Of a DNA stretch of 33,699 nucleotides, positions 14,988 to 23,636 are shown piece by piece. The notes under the pieces are model-generated. The model was given only the letters and a program-made list of their open reading frames with translations. It had not been told where the DNA came from and did no database searches. Source of the DNA: Phenylobacterium sp. (GTDB taxonomy: Bacteria > Pseudomonadota > Alphaproteobacteria > Caulobacterales > Caulobacteraceae); contig NZ_JANXWD010000016.1 of NCBI RefSeq assembly GCF_025351295.1, forward strand, positions 1 to 33,699. Reading direction: 5' to 3'. The position numbers and the translations under genes are program-made. How positions within the stretch are numbered: position 1 is the stretch's first letter; each line of letters opens with the position of its first letter.

Positions 14988-15762
14988 CAGAGCGCGCCAG
15001 GGTCTCGGCCGGCAGGTGAACGACCGGAAGCCGCTCGAACGCCGGCTTGGCGAACAGGTATCCCTGGATATAGCGGACGCCGATGGCGCGCAGCGCGTCG
15101 AGCTCGGCGTCGGTCTCAATGCCTTCGGCGATCACCACGATGTCGAGCTTGGCGCACATCTTCACGATGGCATCGATGATGATCCGTTTGGGGAGGCTGG
15201 CGTCCAGCCCCCTGACCAGCTCCATGTCGACCTTGATGATGTCGGGTTGGAAGCGGGCCAGCAGGTTCAGCCCGGCGTGGCCGGCTCCAAAGTCGTCCAG
15301 CGCGGTGCCAAAGCCCATTCGCTTGTAGCTGTCGACGATCTTCGACACGTGGGCCGGATCCACCATCTCCTCGTTCTCGGTGAACTCGAAGATCAGTCGG
15401 TCGGTCGGGAAATCTATGGCGGCCGCGGTCTTGAGGGTCAGCTTGATGCAGGCCTTCGGCTCGTAGACGGCGTTGGGCAGGAAGTTGATCGACAGCTTGG
15501 CCGGGGTGTCCAGCAGGCCAGCCGCGGCGGCCGTCTGGATCGCCTTGACCCGGCACTGCTGGTCGAAAGCGTAGCGGTTCTCGGGCGTCACCTGGGCGAG
15601 CACGCTCTGTGCGGACTGGCCCTCGCGGCCGCGCACCAGCGCTTCATAGGCGAAGGGCTTTGCGGTGCTGAGATCCATGATCGGTTGGAAGGCCATCGAG
15701 AAGCTGAAGCCGAGCGCTTCGCCGTTTCGGCAGCCGTCGCAACGTTTGGGCCGGTTCGTCAT
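14983..15762 (-). CDS. EAL-domain cyclic-di-GMP phosphodiesterase
   Basis: A protein of 259 residues that is nearly all EAL domain, so it should break down the second messenger cyclic-di-GMP. The catalytic residues are present: E40-A-L, N93 (SINFLPN), E126/E129 (FEFTEN), D156-D157-FGAG, K177 (IIKVDM), E213 (AEGIE) and Q233 (YIQGYLF). It therefore looks active. The first 15 residues carry RCDGCRNG, a CxxC pair that could bind metal or sense redox state. No PAS, GGDEF or membrane part is present. The ATG at 15762 is chosen because it opens this conserved part; an upstream GTG/ATG frame to 15879 is less convincing. It diverges from the thioesterase gene. Confidence 0.92.
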   Translation of the reverse strand: MTNRPKRCDGCRNGEALGFSFSMAFQPIMDLSTAKPFAYEALVRGREGQSAQSVLAQVTPENRYAFDQQCRVKAIQTAAAAGLLDTPAKLSINFLPNAVYEPKACIKLTLKTAAAIDFPTDRLIFEFTENEEMVDPAHVSKIVDSYKRMGFGTALDDFGAGHAGLNLLARFQPDIIKVDMELVRGLDASLPKRIIIDAIVKMCAKLDIVVIAEGIETDAELDALRAIGVRYIQGYLFAKPAFERLPVVHLPAETLARSA

Positions 15763-15919
15763 GCCATTCTCGGAAAGCGACTGTTGTGAGAGATGGCCAT
15801 ATTCGGGTGAAGCAAGCGTTAGGCCGGTCAGGTCAGGGCGCCCGCCGGGAAGCCAGCGCTCCGCCTCTCTGTCACCCAACCCCTTCCGTTACCCGGCGGC
15901 GGCTGGGTACAGAGGCCGC

Positions 15920-16744
15920 ATGACCACCACGCAGACCCACGCCATCGACCTTGTCCCCGTCGCGCCCGGGCGGTGGACCACCTTCGCCGGGCCGGAGTGG
16001 AGCAACCCGCGGGGCGGGCTCTGGGGCGGCTACGCCATCGGGCTCTGCGTGCGGGTGCTGGAGGCCGAGCCGACGGCAGTGGGGGAGGCGCTGTCGCTGA
16101 CGCTCACCTACGCGGCGGGCCTGCCCTCGGGCGAGCTCGACATCCGCACGCGGCGGCTGCGGCAGGGCGGCTCGGTCGGGGTTTGGGAGGTGGAGGTGTT
16201 GCCGGCCGGCTCGGAGCAGGTGGGCGTGCACGCCATCGTCACCCTGGCGCGGCGGCCGACCACCCCGCACTTCGCCTTCGCCGCCATGCCGGCCGCTCCG
16301 GACCCGGAGAGCCTGCCGAGCCCGATCGTCCCCGGCGCCTCGCAGCACTACGGCGCCTCGGCGTTCGAGCGGCGGACTCTGGACACGTTCCCGCCGCGGG
16401 CGACCGGCGATTCGCGGACCCTGGCCTGGGTGCGGTCGCGGCGCGGGCCGCTGGACAAGGCGATGCTGGGCATGATCACCGACAATTCGGCGCCGCGGGC
16501 GATGTACGCCCTGGGCCCCGCGATCATGACCACTACCCTGTCGCTTACCGCCTATCTGCACGCCACTGCCGAGGAACTGGCCGCGGTAGGGGACGACTTC
16601 ATCCTGGTCGAGTGCGAGGGCCGGGTCGGCGGCGGTGGCGCGTCCGACGAGCGATCCAGCTACTGGAGCCGCGACGGCCAGCTGCTGGCCACCAGCGAGC
16701 AGCTGGCCTGGTACCGGACGGCGCCGCCCACCTCGCCGGAGTAG
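15920..16744 (+). CDS. TesB-like acyl-CoA thioesterase (double hotdog)
   Basis: 274 residues. The N-terminal hotdog begins WSNPRGGLWGGYAIGLCVRVLEA, and a second hotdog follows with a middle stretch rich in Pro and Arg. The pattern fits the TesB-like thioesterase group that releases fatty acids from CoA. The late GRVGGGGASDERSSYWSRDGQLLATSEQLAWY is the typical second-hotdog end of this family. AGAGG lies close before the ATG. The longer open frame (from 15665) runs back through the EAL gene and is not used. No fatty-acid gene adjoins it, so the physiological substrate is unknown. Confidence 0.82.
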   Translation: MTTTQTHAIDLVPVAPGRWTTFAGPEWSNPRGGLWGGYAIGLCVRVLEAEPTAVGEALSLTLTYAAGLPSGELDIRTRRLRQGGSVGVWEVEVLPAGSEQVGVHAIVTLARRPTTPHFAFAAMPAAPDPESLPSPIVPGASQHYGASAFERRTLDTFPPRATGDSRTLAWVRSRRGPLDKAMLGMITDNSAPRAMYALGPAIMTTTLSLTAYLHATAEELAAVGDDFILVECEGRVGGGGASDERSSYWSRDGQLLATSEQLAWYRTAPPTSPE

Positions 16745-16785
16745 CGGGCGCTCAGACCCAGCGCGTAGCGCCCTAAAAGACGGTC

Positions 16786-16888
16786 AACCATGGACCCACA
16801 CGGACCCACACGGACAAGACGCGCTAGGACCCCCGGCCGGCCCAGCCTCTCTGGCCGAGTCCGTGTAGATCCGTGTGGGTCCGTGGTT
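16786..16888. repeat. 30-bp inverted repeat with CCCACACGGA units
   Basis: Arms 16786-16815 and 16859-16888 match at 27 of 30 positions around a 43-base loop. Each arm is built of repeated 10-base units such as CCCACACGGA. The element lies in the 311-base gap 16745-17055 between the convergent thioesterase and cobS genes. Repeats of the CCACGGA-TTTACACGGA kind occur in widely different bacteria. The remaining part of the gap (16889-17055) has no gene or site that I can identify. Confidence 0.85.
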
Positions 16889-17055
16889 CAAAGGGACAGC
16901 GCCTGCGGCGCGCGCCGACGCCGGCCAACGGGCAGGGCCCCGGCGCCTTCCAATCCGACGCGACGACCACCAAGACCACGATGGGGCCCGGCGATCCGCA
17001 GCACCTCAGGCTTTCCGGCGCTCTTCAGCGTTTCCGTGGTTCCCGCCTGCGGCGC

Positions 17056-18057
17056 CTAGGCTACCCGCACCCGCGCCGTCGACTCCGGCAGGTCGGTCCC
17101 GAAGGCGCGCTGGTAGAACTCGGCCACCGTGCCGCGCTCCAGTTCGTCGCACTTGTTCAGGAAGGTCATGCGGAAGCCCAGGCCGATGTCGCCGCCGAAG
17201 ATCTCGGCGTTCTGGGCCCAGGTGATCACTGTGCGCGGGCTCATCACCGTGGAGATGTCGCCGTTCATGAAGGCGTTGCGGGTCATGTCGGCCACCCGGA
17301 CCATGGCGTTGATCGTGCGGCGGCCCTCGGCGGTCTGGTAGGACGGCGACTTGCCCAGCACGATCTCGGCCTCCACGTCGTGGGCCAGGTAGTTCAGGGT
17401 GGTGACGATCGACCAGCGGTCCATCTGGCCCTGATTGATCTGCTGGGTGCCGTGGTAGAGCCCCGTGGTGTCTCCGAGGCCAATCGTGTTGGTCGTGGAG
17501 AACAGGCGGAACCACTTGTTCGGCTGGATGACCCGGTTCTGGTCCAGCAGGGTCAGCTTGCCCTGTGCCTCCAGCACGCGCTGGATCACGAACATCACGT
17601 CCGGGCGGCCGGCGTCATATTCGTCGAACACCAGAGCGATCGGCCGCTGGATCGCCCAGGGCAGCATGCCTTCGCGGAACTCGGTGATCTGCTTGCCGTC
17701 CTTCAGGACGATGGCGTCCTTGCCGACCAGGTCGATGCGGCTGACGTGGCTGTCCAGGTTCACCCGGATCAGCGGCCAGTTCAGGTGGGCGGCCACCTGC
17801 TCGATGTGCGTCGACTTGCCGGTCCCGTGATAGCCCTGGACCATCACCCGGCGGTCGCGGGCGAAGCCGGCGAGGATCGCCCGCGTGGTCTCGGGATCGA
17901 ACTTGTAGCCCGGATCGATGTCCGGCACGTGGCTGTCGCGTTCGGTGAAGGCCGGAGCCTTGAAGTCGAAATCGACGTCGAACTCCTCGCGCGCGTTGAC
18001 CTCCCGGTCCGGCGCGAGCGTGATCAGCTTGTCTTCGGTGATGTCAAAAGCGGCCAT
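17056..18057 (-). CDS. cobS: CobS-type AAA+ ATPase (cobaltochelatase subunit CobS-like)
   Basis: A 333-residue cytoplasmic AAA+ ATPase of the MoxR/CobS branch. Walker A is GYHGTGKS (75-82) and Walker B ALVFDEYD (141-148). A conserved N-terminal tail ([26 protein letters not shown]) and the later [26 protein letters not shown] are diagnostic of CobS. It should form a hexameric ring that works with CobT, six kilobases away on the same strand. Without CobN in view, its target could be another enzyme. The ATG at 18057 has no strong ribosome site. It diverges from the dioxygenase gene. Confidence 0.95.
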   Translation of the reverse strand: MAAFDITEDKLITLAPDREVNAREEFDVDFDFKAPAFTERDSHVPDIDPGYKFDPETTRAILAGFARDRRVMVQGYHGTGKSTHIEQVAAHLNWPLIRVNLDSHVSRIDLVGKDAIVLKDGKQITEFREGMLPWAIQRPIALVFDEYDAGRPDVMFVIQRVLEAQGKLTLLDQNRVIQPNKWFRLFSTTNTIGLGDTTGLYHGTQQINQGQMDRWSIVTTLNYLAHDVEAEIVLGKSPSYQTAEGRRTINAMVRVADMTRNAFMNGDISTVMSPRTVITWAQNAEIFGGDIGLGFRMTFLNKCDELERGTVAEFYQRAFGTDLPESTARVRVA

Positions 18058-18134
18058 GGCCGGGATCGATTACAGGCTTGCCGAGCGCGACGCAAACGGG
18101 TGTTTCATGTCACCCAACGTCAGGGAGAACGGGT

Positions 18135-19007
18135 ATGCTGCAGGACGCGCAAAGCGCCTACCGCACGATCACGGTGAAGCCACACGCCCACGGCTTCGGC
18201 GCCGAGGTGGCGGGACTGGACCTTCGAGGGCCCTTGCCGGACGACGTGCTGGCCGAGGCGAAGGCCGCCTGGGCGGCGCACGGCGTGCTCAGCTTCCCCG
18301 ACCAGCCGCTCAGCCTGGACGAGCTGGAAGCTTTCACCCTGCAGATGGGCCCGTTCGGCGACGACCCCTATGTGGCGCCGATGCCGGGCCATCCCAACGT
18401 GCTGGAGGTCCGCCGCGAGCCAGACGAGACGCTGACGCCGTTCGGGGGCGCCTGGCACTCCGACTGGAGCTTCCAGCCCCAGCCGCCGGCCGCCACCATC
18501 CTGCGCTCGGAGGTCATCCCGCCGGTCGGCGGCGACACCCTCTACTGCGACGCCACGCGCGCCTATGAGGCGCTCGACCCGGCCACCAAGGCCAGGCTGG
18601 CGCCCTTGAAGGCTGTCCATTCGGCCTCCCGCGCCTATGGGCCGAAGAGCGGCTACGCCCGCGAGCTCGACCAGCGCTCCATGCCGATCATCGTCAGCCC
18701 CGAGGCCGACAAGACCCACGCCCATCCGCTGGTCCGCACCCATCCGGTGACGGGCCGAAAAGCGCTCTTCATCTCGCCGGTCTACACGGTCGGGATCGAG
18801 GGGATGGCGCCCGACCAGGGCGATCCGCTGCTGTCTGAGCTGTACAAGCACCTGACCCAGGAGCAGTTCATCTACCGCCAAGTCTGGCGCGAGGGCATGG
18901 TGGTGATCTGGGACAATCGCTGCACCATGCACAACGCCCTGGGCGGCTACGACGGCCATCGCCGCGTGATGCACCGCACCACCGTGGCCGGGGACACGCC
19001 GGTCTGA
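18135..19007 (+). CDS. TauD/TfdA-family Fe(II)/2-oxoglutarate dioxygenase
   Basis: 290 residues. The iron facial triad is visible as H108-S-D110 (WHSDWSF) and H266 (TMHNA). R277 and R281, placed 11 and 15 residues after that histidine as in TauD, bind 2-oxoglutarate. The enzyme should hydroxylate an organic acid, sulfonate or ether using O2; the substrate cannot be read from the sequence. The ATG at 18135 follows GGGAG, whereas a longer frame from 18078 has no such site. The next gene (exported VOC protein) begins 26 bases after its stop, so the two are probably co-transcribed. Confidence 0.92.
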   Translation: MLQDAQSAYRTITVKPHAHGFGAEVAGLDLRGPLPDDVLAEAKAAWAAHGVLSFPDQPLSLDELEAFTLQMGPFGDDPYVAPMPGHPNVLEVRREPDETLTPFGGAWHSDWSFQPQPPAATILRSEVIPPVGGDTLYCDATRAYEALDPATKARLAPLKAVHSASRAYGPKSGYARELDQRSMPIIVSPEADKTHAHPLVRTHPVTGRKALFISPVYTVGIEGMAPDQGDPLLSELYKHLTQEQFIYRQVWREGMVVIWDNRCTMHNALGGYDGHRRVMHRTTVAGDTPV

Positions 19008-19033
19008 CGCAAGAAAACCGAGGGGAAGAGACC

Positions 19034-19498
19034 ATGAAGATCGCCGCGATTGGCCTTGCGGCCGCGATGTTGGCCGGGATGGGGCTCGCCGCAATCGCCC
19101 GGGCGGCGCCGCCGGCCAACCTGGCGCCCGCGAACATCTCCGGCTGGGGCTGGAACACCATGGACCTAGAGGGCCAGAAGGGCTGGTACGAGGCCAAGTT
19201 GGGCATGAAGGTGGTCCGTACCGACGACCGCGAAGGCAAGGTGTACGAGTACATCATGGGCTTCGAGGGCGCCGGGCCGCAGAGCGCGATCCTGGCCCTC
19301 CTGGCCTCGCCGCAGCGCAAGCCCGGCCCCTCCACCGCCGGACGCCTGATCCTGCGGGTGCCGGACTCCAAGGGCCTGTGCGACTGGCTGGCGACCCAGG
19401 GCGTCCCCGCCCGCCTAGTCGCCCCCGGCGCCTATTTCATCGCCGACCCCGAGGGCAATCCCATCGAACTCTACACGCCGCCCGCACCGGCCAAATGA
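19034..19498 (+). CDS. Exported VOC/glyoxalase-fold protein
   Basis: 154 residues. A clear signal peptide (KIAAIGLAAAMLAGMGLAAIARA, cleavage probably after residue 24) is followed by one vicinal-oxygen-chelate domain: MDLEGQKGWYEAKLGMKVVRTDD, then a central strand, and the end YFIADPEGNPIELYTPP with the usual metal-binding glutamate. Most VOC enzymes are cytosolic, so a periplasmic one is uncommon. The family includes glyoxalases, ring-cleaving dioxygenases and binding proteins. Its substrate is unknown and may be linked to the dioxygenase gene upstream. Confidence 0.85.
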   Translation: MKIAAIGLAAAMLAGMGLAAIARAAPPANLAPANISGWGWNTMDLEGQKGWYEAKLGMKVVRTDDREGKVYEYIMGFEGAGPQSAILALLASPQRKPGPSTAGRLILRVPDSKGLCDWLATQGVPARLVAPGAYFIADPEGNPIELYTPPAPAK

Positions 19499-19500
19499 AC

Positions 19501-19627
19501 CCGCTCATCCCGGCGAATGCCGGGACCCAGATCCAATAGCTTGGGGGTGCGTTGGAAAGACGCCGCGCTCATAGGCCCCACCGCTCCGCCGTCCCATCTG
19601 GGTCCCGGCATTCGCCGGGATGAGCGG
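19501..19627. repeat. Perfect 32-bp inverted repeat between convergent genes
   Basis: Arms 19501-19532 and 19596-19627 are exact reverse complements over 32 bases, starting CCGCTCATCCCGGCGAATGC. They begin 2 bases after the VOC stop and end 3 bases before the reversed MFS stop, with a 63-base loop. TCATCCCGGCGAATGCCGGG repeats are widespread in alphaproteobacterial genomes. Confidence 0.92.
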
Positions 19628-19630
19628 ATT

Positions 19631-20911
19631 CTATTCGCCGTATCTCGCCTTCAGCGGGATCAGCCCGCAGAGGCTCAGCACCGCGGCGGCGGCGAGGTAT
19701 GCGCCGACCGGCGCCGCGCCGCCGGTCTCCGACAGCTTCTGGGCCACGATGGGCGCCAGGCCGCCGCCCAGGATGCCGCCGATGTTGAAGGCGATGGAGA
19801 CCCCGGTGTAGCGCAGCTGCGGCGGGAACAGGCTGGGCAGGTAGGACCCGAGCGGCCCGTAGACCAGGCCCATCATCAGTAGCGCCGCCGCCATCCAGGC
19901 CCAGACCAGGCTGAGCGACCCGGCCACCACCATCACCCCCATGGCCCCGCCCACCACCACCGTCCCGACGCAGCCGGCGATCAGCACCTGCCGAGGGGTC
20001 GCGCGGTCCGCCGCGATCCCGGCCACGACGATGCCGCCGGCCATGAACAGCATTGCCAGCAGCTGCGCGCCCAGGAACGCCTCGCGGTCGTACTTCAGCG
20101 TCCCCACGCCATACCCCAGCGCGAAGGTCGTGGAGATGTAGAAGATCGCGAAACAGGCGATCACCGCCAGGGTCGCGCCCAGCAGGGCCAGCGGGTGGCG
20201 CCGGAACACCTCGACGGTCGGCACGGGGCTGGTCTCGGCCGCGGCGAGCATCTTCTCGAAGGCCGGCGTCTCGCCGATCCGCAGCCGGATCCACAGCCCG
20301 ATCCCCACCAGGCCCACGCTGGCCAGGAACGGCAGCCGCCATCCCCAGGCCTTGAACTGCTCGGGCGTGAGGACCAGGCCCAGGATCAGGAACAGGCCGT
20401 TGGCCAGCAGGAAGCCGGTCGGCGCGCCCAGCAGCGGGATGCTGCCGAACCGCCCGCGACGGCCCGGCGGCGCGTTCTCCACCGCCAGCAGCACCGCCCC
20501 GCCCCACTCGCCGCCCAGGCCGAAGCCCTGGCCGAACCTGAGCACGCACAGCAGGAACGGCGCCCACCATCCCAGCGTCGCGTACCCCGGCAGGAACGCC
20601 ACCAGCACCGTCGAGGCGCCCATCAGCAGCAGCGAGGCCACCAGCGTCGACTTGCGCCCGATCCGGTCGCCGAAGTGTCCGAAGAACGCCCCGCCCAGCG
20701 GCCGGGCGAAGAACGCCACCGCGAAGGTCGCGTACGCGCTCAGCAACTGCGCCGAGGCCGACGCCTTGGGGAAGAACAGCGGCCCGAACACCAGCGAGGC
20801 GGCTGTGCCATAGATGTAGAAGTCGTAGGTCTCGACCGCCGTGCCGATCATGCTGGCCGCCAGCACGCGCCGCGTCGAGGCGCGCCCCGCGCCGGGTCCG
20901 GTTGCCGCCAC
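19631..20911 (-). CDS. MFS transporter, metabolite:H+ symporter (MHS) type
   Basis: A 12-helix inner-membrane protein of 426 residues. The start VLAASMIGTAVETYDFYIYGTAASLVFGPLFFP, the loop motif GHFGDRIGRK and RFGQGFGLGGEWGGAVLLAVE are marks of the MHS group (ProP, KgtP, ShiA relatives), which bring in organic acids, osmolytes or shikimate with protons. A GTG start at 20911 is preferred: GAGGGG lies about 11 bases upstream and the protein then opens just before helix 1. The open frame reaches back to a TTG at 20965. It diverges from the aminotransferase gene, suggesting related roles, perhaps uptake of an amino or keto acid (inference). Confidence 0.9.
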   Translation of the reverse strand: MAATGPGAGRASTRRVLAASMIGTAVETYDFYIYGTAASLVFGPLFFPKASASAQLLSAYATFAVAFFARPLGGAFFGHFGDRIGRKSTLVASLLLMGASTVLVAFLPGYATLGWWAPFLLCVLRFGQGFGLGGEWGGAVLLAVENAPPGRRGRFGSIPLLGAPTGFLLANGLFLILGLVLTPEQFKAWGWRLPFLASVGLVGIGLWIRLRIGETPAFEKMLAAAETSPVPTVEVFRRHPLALLGATLAVIACFAIFYISTTFALGYGVGTLKYDREAFLGAQLLAMLFMAGGIVVAGIAADRATPRQVLIAGCVGTVVVGGAMGVMVVAGSLSLVWAWMAAALLMMGLVYGPLGSYLPSLFPPQLRYTGVSIAFNIGGILGGGLAPIVAQKLSETGGAAPVGAYLAAAAVLSLCGLIPLKARYGE

Positions 20912-21005
20912 TGTCGTGTTTCCCCTCGTTGGCCCCGCCTTCGCCCTCGCCGCGCCCGCGGTCAAGCCGCTTGGCGCCCGCGTCGCCAGCGGCTAGGGCG
21001 GACCG

Positions 21006-22148
21006 ATGACCGCGGCCGTCGACCCCTTCCACGCCATCTCGATCAGCGGCCTGGCGCACAGGCTGAAGGCTGAAGGGCGTTCGATCCTCCACATGGAGTT
21101 CGGCCAGCCCTCCACCGGCGCGCCCGCCGCTGCCGTGGCCGCCGCGCATGCGGTGCTGGACACCGACGGTATGGGCTATTGGGAGAGCGCGCCGCTCAAG
21201 GCCCGCATCTGCCGCCATTATGCCGAGACCTATGGCGTGGCGGTGAAGCCCGGCCAGATCACGCTGACCTGCGGCGCGTCGCCGGCCCTGGTGCTGGCGC
21301 TGTCGGCCACCTTCAACCCCGGCGACGTCATTGCCATGGCCCGGCCCGGCTATGTCGCCTACCGCAATACGGTGAAGGCGCTGCACATGGTCCCGCTGGA
21401 GATCCCCTGCGGCGCGGAGAGCCGGTTCCAGCTGACCGCCGCCACCCTGGCCGCCCTCGATCCCGCGCCGGCCGGCGTCATCCTGGCCAGCCCCGCCAAC
21501 CCGACCGGCACGGTGATCCCCGGCGACGAGCTGGCTGCGATCGCTGAGGTCTGCCGGACGCGCGGCATCCGCATGGTCTCCGACGAGATCTACCACGGCC
21601 TGACCTATGGCGAGCCGGCCCACTCGATGCTGGAGTTCGAGCCGGGCGCCATCGTCGTGAACAGTTTTTCGAAATACTTCAGCATGGCCGGTTGGCGGCT
21701 GGGCTGGCTGATCGTGCCGCCCGCCGAGGCGTCCCGCGCGGTGGCCTATATGGGCGCCCTGTTCCTGACCGCGCCGTCGCTGGCCCAGCACGCCGCCCTG
21801 GCAGCCATGGACTGCCACGACGAGTTGCAGGGCCACCTCGCCACCTACCGCCGCAACCGCGAGCTGCTGCTGGAGGCGTTGCCGGCCCTGGGCCTGGAGA
21901 AGATCGCTCCGCCCGACGGCGCCTTTTACATCTACGCCGACGTCGGCCGCCTGACCGACGACAGCCTGGCCTTCTGCAAACAGCTCCTCCAGGACACCGG
22001 CGTCGCCGCTGCCCCCGGCATCGACTTCGACCCCGTCGACGGCCGCCGGTTCATCCGCCTGAGCTTCGCGGTCTCCACCCCGCAGATCGAGGAGGCCATC
22101 CGCCGGCTGGTTCCGTGGTTCGCGGCGGCCTGGGCAAAGGCCGCCTGA
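21006..22148 (+). CDS. PLP-dependent aminotransferase, class I/II
   Basis: 380 residues of aspartate-aminotransferase fold. Conserved residues visible are N165 (SPANPTG), D193 and Y196 (SDEIYHGLTY), the PLP lysine K223 (SFSKYFSMAGWRLGW), R231 and the substrate arginine R351 (FIRLSF). It should move an amino group between an amino acid and a 2-oxo acid. The substrate is not clear from motifs. The ATG follows AGGGCGGA. The 94-base region shared with the divergent MFS gene probably carries promoters for both. Confidence 0.93.
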   Translation: MTAAVDPFHAISISGLAHRLKAEGRSILHMEFGQPSTGAPAAAVAAAHAVLDTDGMGYWESAPLKARICRHYAETYGVAVKPGQITLTCGASPALVLALSATFNPGDVIAMARPGYVAYRNTVKALHMVPLEIPCGAESRFQLTAATLAALDPAPAGVILASPANPTGTVIPGDELAAIAEVCRTRGIRMVSDEIYHGLTYGEPAHSMLEFEPGAIVVNSFSKYFSMAGWRLGWLIVPPAEASRAVAYMGALFLTAPSLAQHAALAAMDCHDELQGHLATYRRNRELLLEALPALGLEKIAPPDGAFYIYADVGRLTDDSLAFCKQLLQDTGVAAAPGIDFDPVDGRRFIRLSFAVSTPQIEEAIRRLVPWFAAAWAKAA

Positions 22149-22157
22149 TCCACCCCC

Positions 22158-22281
22158 GCGTGTCATCCCGGTTTCGCGGCCCGCGAAGACCGGGACCCAC
22201 GACCGGACACCGCGAGGCCGCGGCGCGGAGCTTGATCGTGGGTCCCGGTCTTCCGCTGCGCGGAAACCGGGAAGACACCCG
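22158..22281. repeat. Imperfect ~45-bp inverted repeat
   Basis: The left arm (22158-22202: CGTGTCATCCCGGTTTCG ... AAGACCGGGACCCACGA) and right arm (22236-22281) match at most positions. Several nested small stems are visible. It fills the gap between the convergent aminotransferase and amidohydrolase genes. This family has TGTCATCCCGG-type ends, distinct from the repeat at 19501. Confidence 0.8.
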
Positions 22282-22289
22282 TTGGAAGG

Positions 22290-23558
22290 TCAGGGCGTCC
22301 GGTACACCTTCCCGTCCTTCATCACGAATCGCACGTCGCGCACCGCCGCGATGTCCCGCGTCGGGTCGCCGGCCACCGCCACGAGGTCGGCCAGCGCCCC
22401 CGGCGCCACGCGACCCAGCCTGCCCTCCTGACCCAGCAGCTTGGCGTTAACCGCCGTGGCCGCGGTCAGCACGTCGATCGGCGCCATGCCGTCGCGGACC
22501 ATCCAGTCCAGCTCCCGCCAGCTTTCCCCGTGCCCGAACACGCCCACGTCGCTGCCGGCGCCGATGACGACGCCCAGCTTCATGGCCAGCCGGAAGGTCT
22601 CCGCCGAGCGCGCCATGCCCGGCGTCGGCCGCCCACCCGGCGTGTAGGCGTGGGCATATTCCGAGGTCGCGGCCACCGCTGCCAGGGTGGGCACCAGCGC
22701 CGTCCCCTTGGCTTTCATCAGCTTCAGCGTGTCCTCCGACGCGTCATAGCCGTGCTCGATGGTGTCGACGCCGGCCACGACCGCGCGGCGGATGCCCTCG
22801 GCGCCGGCGGCGTGGGCGGCGACCGGGCGGCCGAGATCGTGGGCGGTCTGCACCAGCACCTCCAGCTCGTGCTGGCTGAAGGCCGGCCGCGTCGAGCCGT
22901 CCGGGCCGATCCGGTAGTCGGCGTAGACCTTGATCCAGTCGGCCCCCATGGCGGCCTGCTCGCGCACCGCCGCCACGATCTCGGCGTCGCCCGAGACCTC
23001 CTGCGCCCCCTGCGGCAGGTCCATGTCGGTGCGGAAGCCTTTGCGCGGCCCATAGGCGCCCCGGGCCACGATGGCGCGGGTGACCACGAACAGGCGCGGG
23101 CCTGGGATCACCCCATCGGCGATGGCCTTCTTGAGCGACACGTCCGCGTCGCCTGCGCCCTCGGTGCCCAGGTCCCGCTCGGCGGTGAAGCCGCTCAACA
23201 GGGTGCGCCCGGCGTCGCGGCCGGCGCGCAGGATGCGGTAGAACGGCGCCTCCTTCAGCACCTGATCGTCCCACGCGGCCTCGTTGTAAGGGTGCAGCAG
23301 CAGGTGCGAGTGCAGCTCGATCAGGCCGGGGATCAGGGTGGTCCCGGGCAGCGCCACCACCGTGGCGCCGACCGCTGTGACCTGGGCCTTCGGACCTACG
23401 GCGGCGATCGTCTGGCCCGCGACCAGCACCACCCAGCCGCGGTGCATGGGCTCGCCGGCGGTCCAGACCGCGTCGGGCTGCAGCAGGTAGCGCGTGGGTT
23501 CGGCGGCCGCGCGGCCGGCCAGCAGCAGCGCCAATGCCGTAAGGAAAACTCTGAGCAT
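22290..23558 (-). CDS. Exported amidohydrolase-superfamily metallohydrolase
   Basis: 422 residues. A signal peptide ([18 protein letters not shown], cut near residue 19-20) precedes an imidazolonepropionase/prolidase-like TIM barrel. The metal ligands are in place: H83-x-H85 (ELHSH), the lysine K210 (WIKVYADY), H249 (AAHAAG), H269 (EHGYD) and D337 (GSDVG). It should hydrolyse an amide, a peptide such as Xaa-Pro, or a lactone in the periplasm. The ATG at 23558 follows AGGAG by 6 bases; an in-frame TTG at 23564 is too close to that site. It diverges from the aldo/keto reductase gene with 78 bases between. Confidence 0.9.
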   Translation of the reverse strand: MLRVFLTALALLLAGRAAAEPTRYLLQPDAVWTAGEPMHRGWVVLVAGQTIAAVGPKAQVTAVGATVVALPGTTLIPGLIELHSHLLLHPYNEAAWDDQVLKEAPFYRILRAGRDAGRTLLSGFTAERDLGTEGAGDADVSLKKAIADGVIPGPRLFVVTRAIVARGAYGPRKGFRTDMDLPQGAQEVSGDAEIVAAVREQAAMGADWIKVYADYRIGPDGSTRPAFSQHELEVLVQTAHDLGRPVAAHAAGAEGIRRAVVAGVDTIEHGYDASEDTLKLMKAKGTALVPTLAAVAATSEYAHAYTPGGRPTPGMARSAETFRLAMKLGVVIGAGSDVGVFGHGESWRELDWMVRDGMAPIDVLTAATAVNAKLLGQEGRLGRVAPGALADLVAVAGDPTRDIAAVRDVRFVMKDGKVYRTP

Positions 23559-23636
23559 CGCCAACTCCTACACCGCCCGCGCTTGACGCGGCGCCCCCCG
23601 GCGCCGTCTTTCGCGGGGCCGCAACAGGAGACGCAC

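Noticed and set aside
16791..16815. CCCACACGGA units as a CRISPR array or origin iterons
   Set aside because: There are only two or three units per arm, with no spacers and no cas, repA or dnaA gene; the arms form one inverted repeat.
18067..18096. TTTGCG-N17-GTAATC as a cobS promoter on the minus strand
   Set aside because: The match to consensus is too weak to report as a feature.
16873..18177. 434-codon plus-strand frame across cobS
   Set aside because: Antisense shadow of cobS, with composition (His/Val/Asp/Leu) typical of reversed GC-rich genes.
19501..19627. Insertion sequence ends
   Set aside because: Only 63 bases lie between the arms, there is no transposase, and no target duplication could be seen. 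It is better described as a palindromic repeat element.
19569..22166. 865-codon open frame on the minus strand
   Set aside because: It runs through the MFS gene in another frame and antisense through the aminotransferase. Both real proteins have complete conserved motifs, and this one is Arg/Gly/Ala-rich with none.
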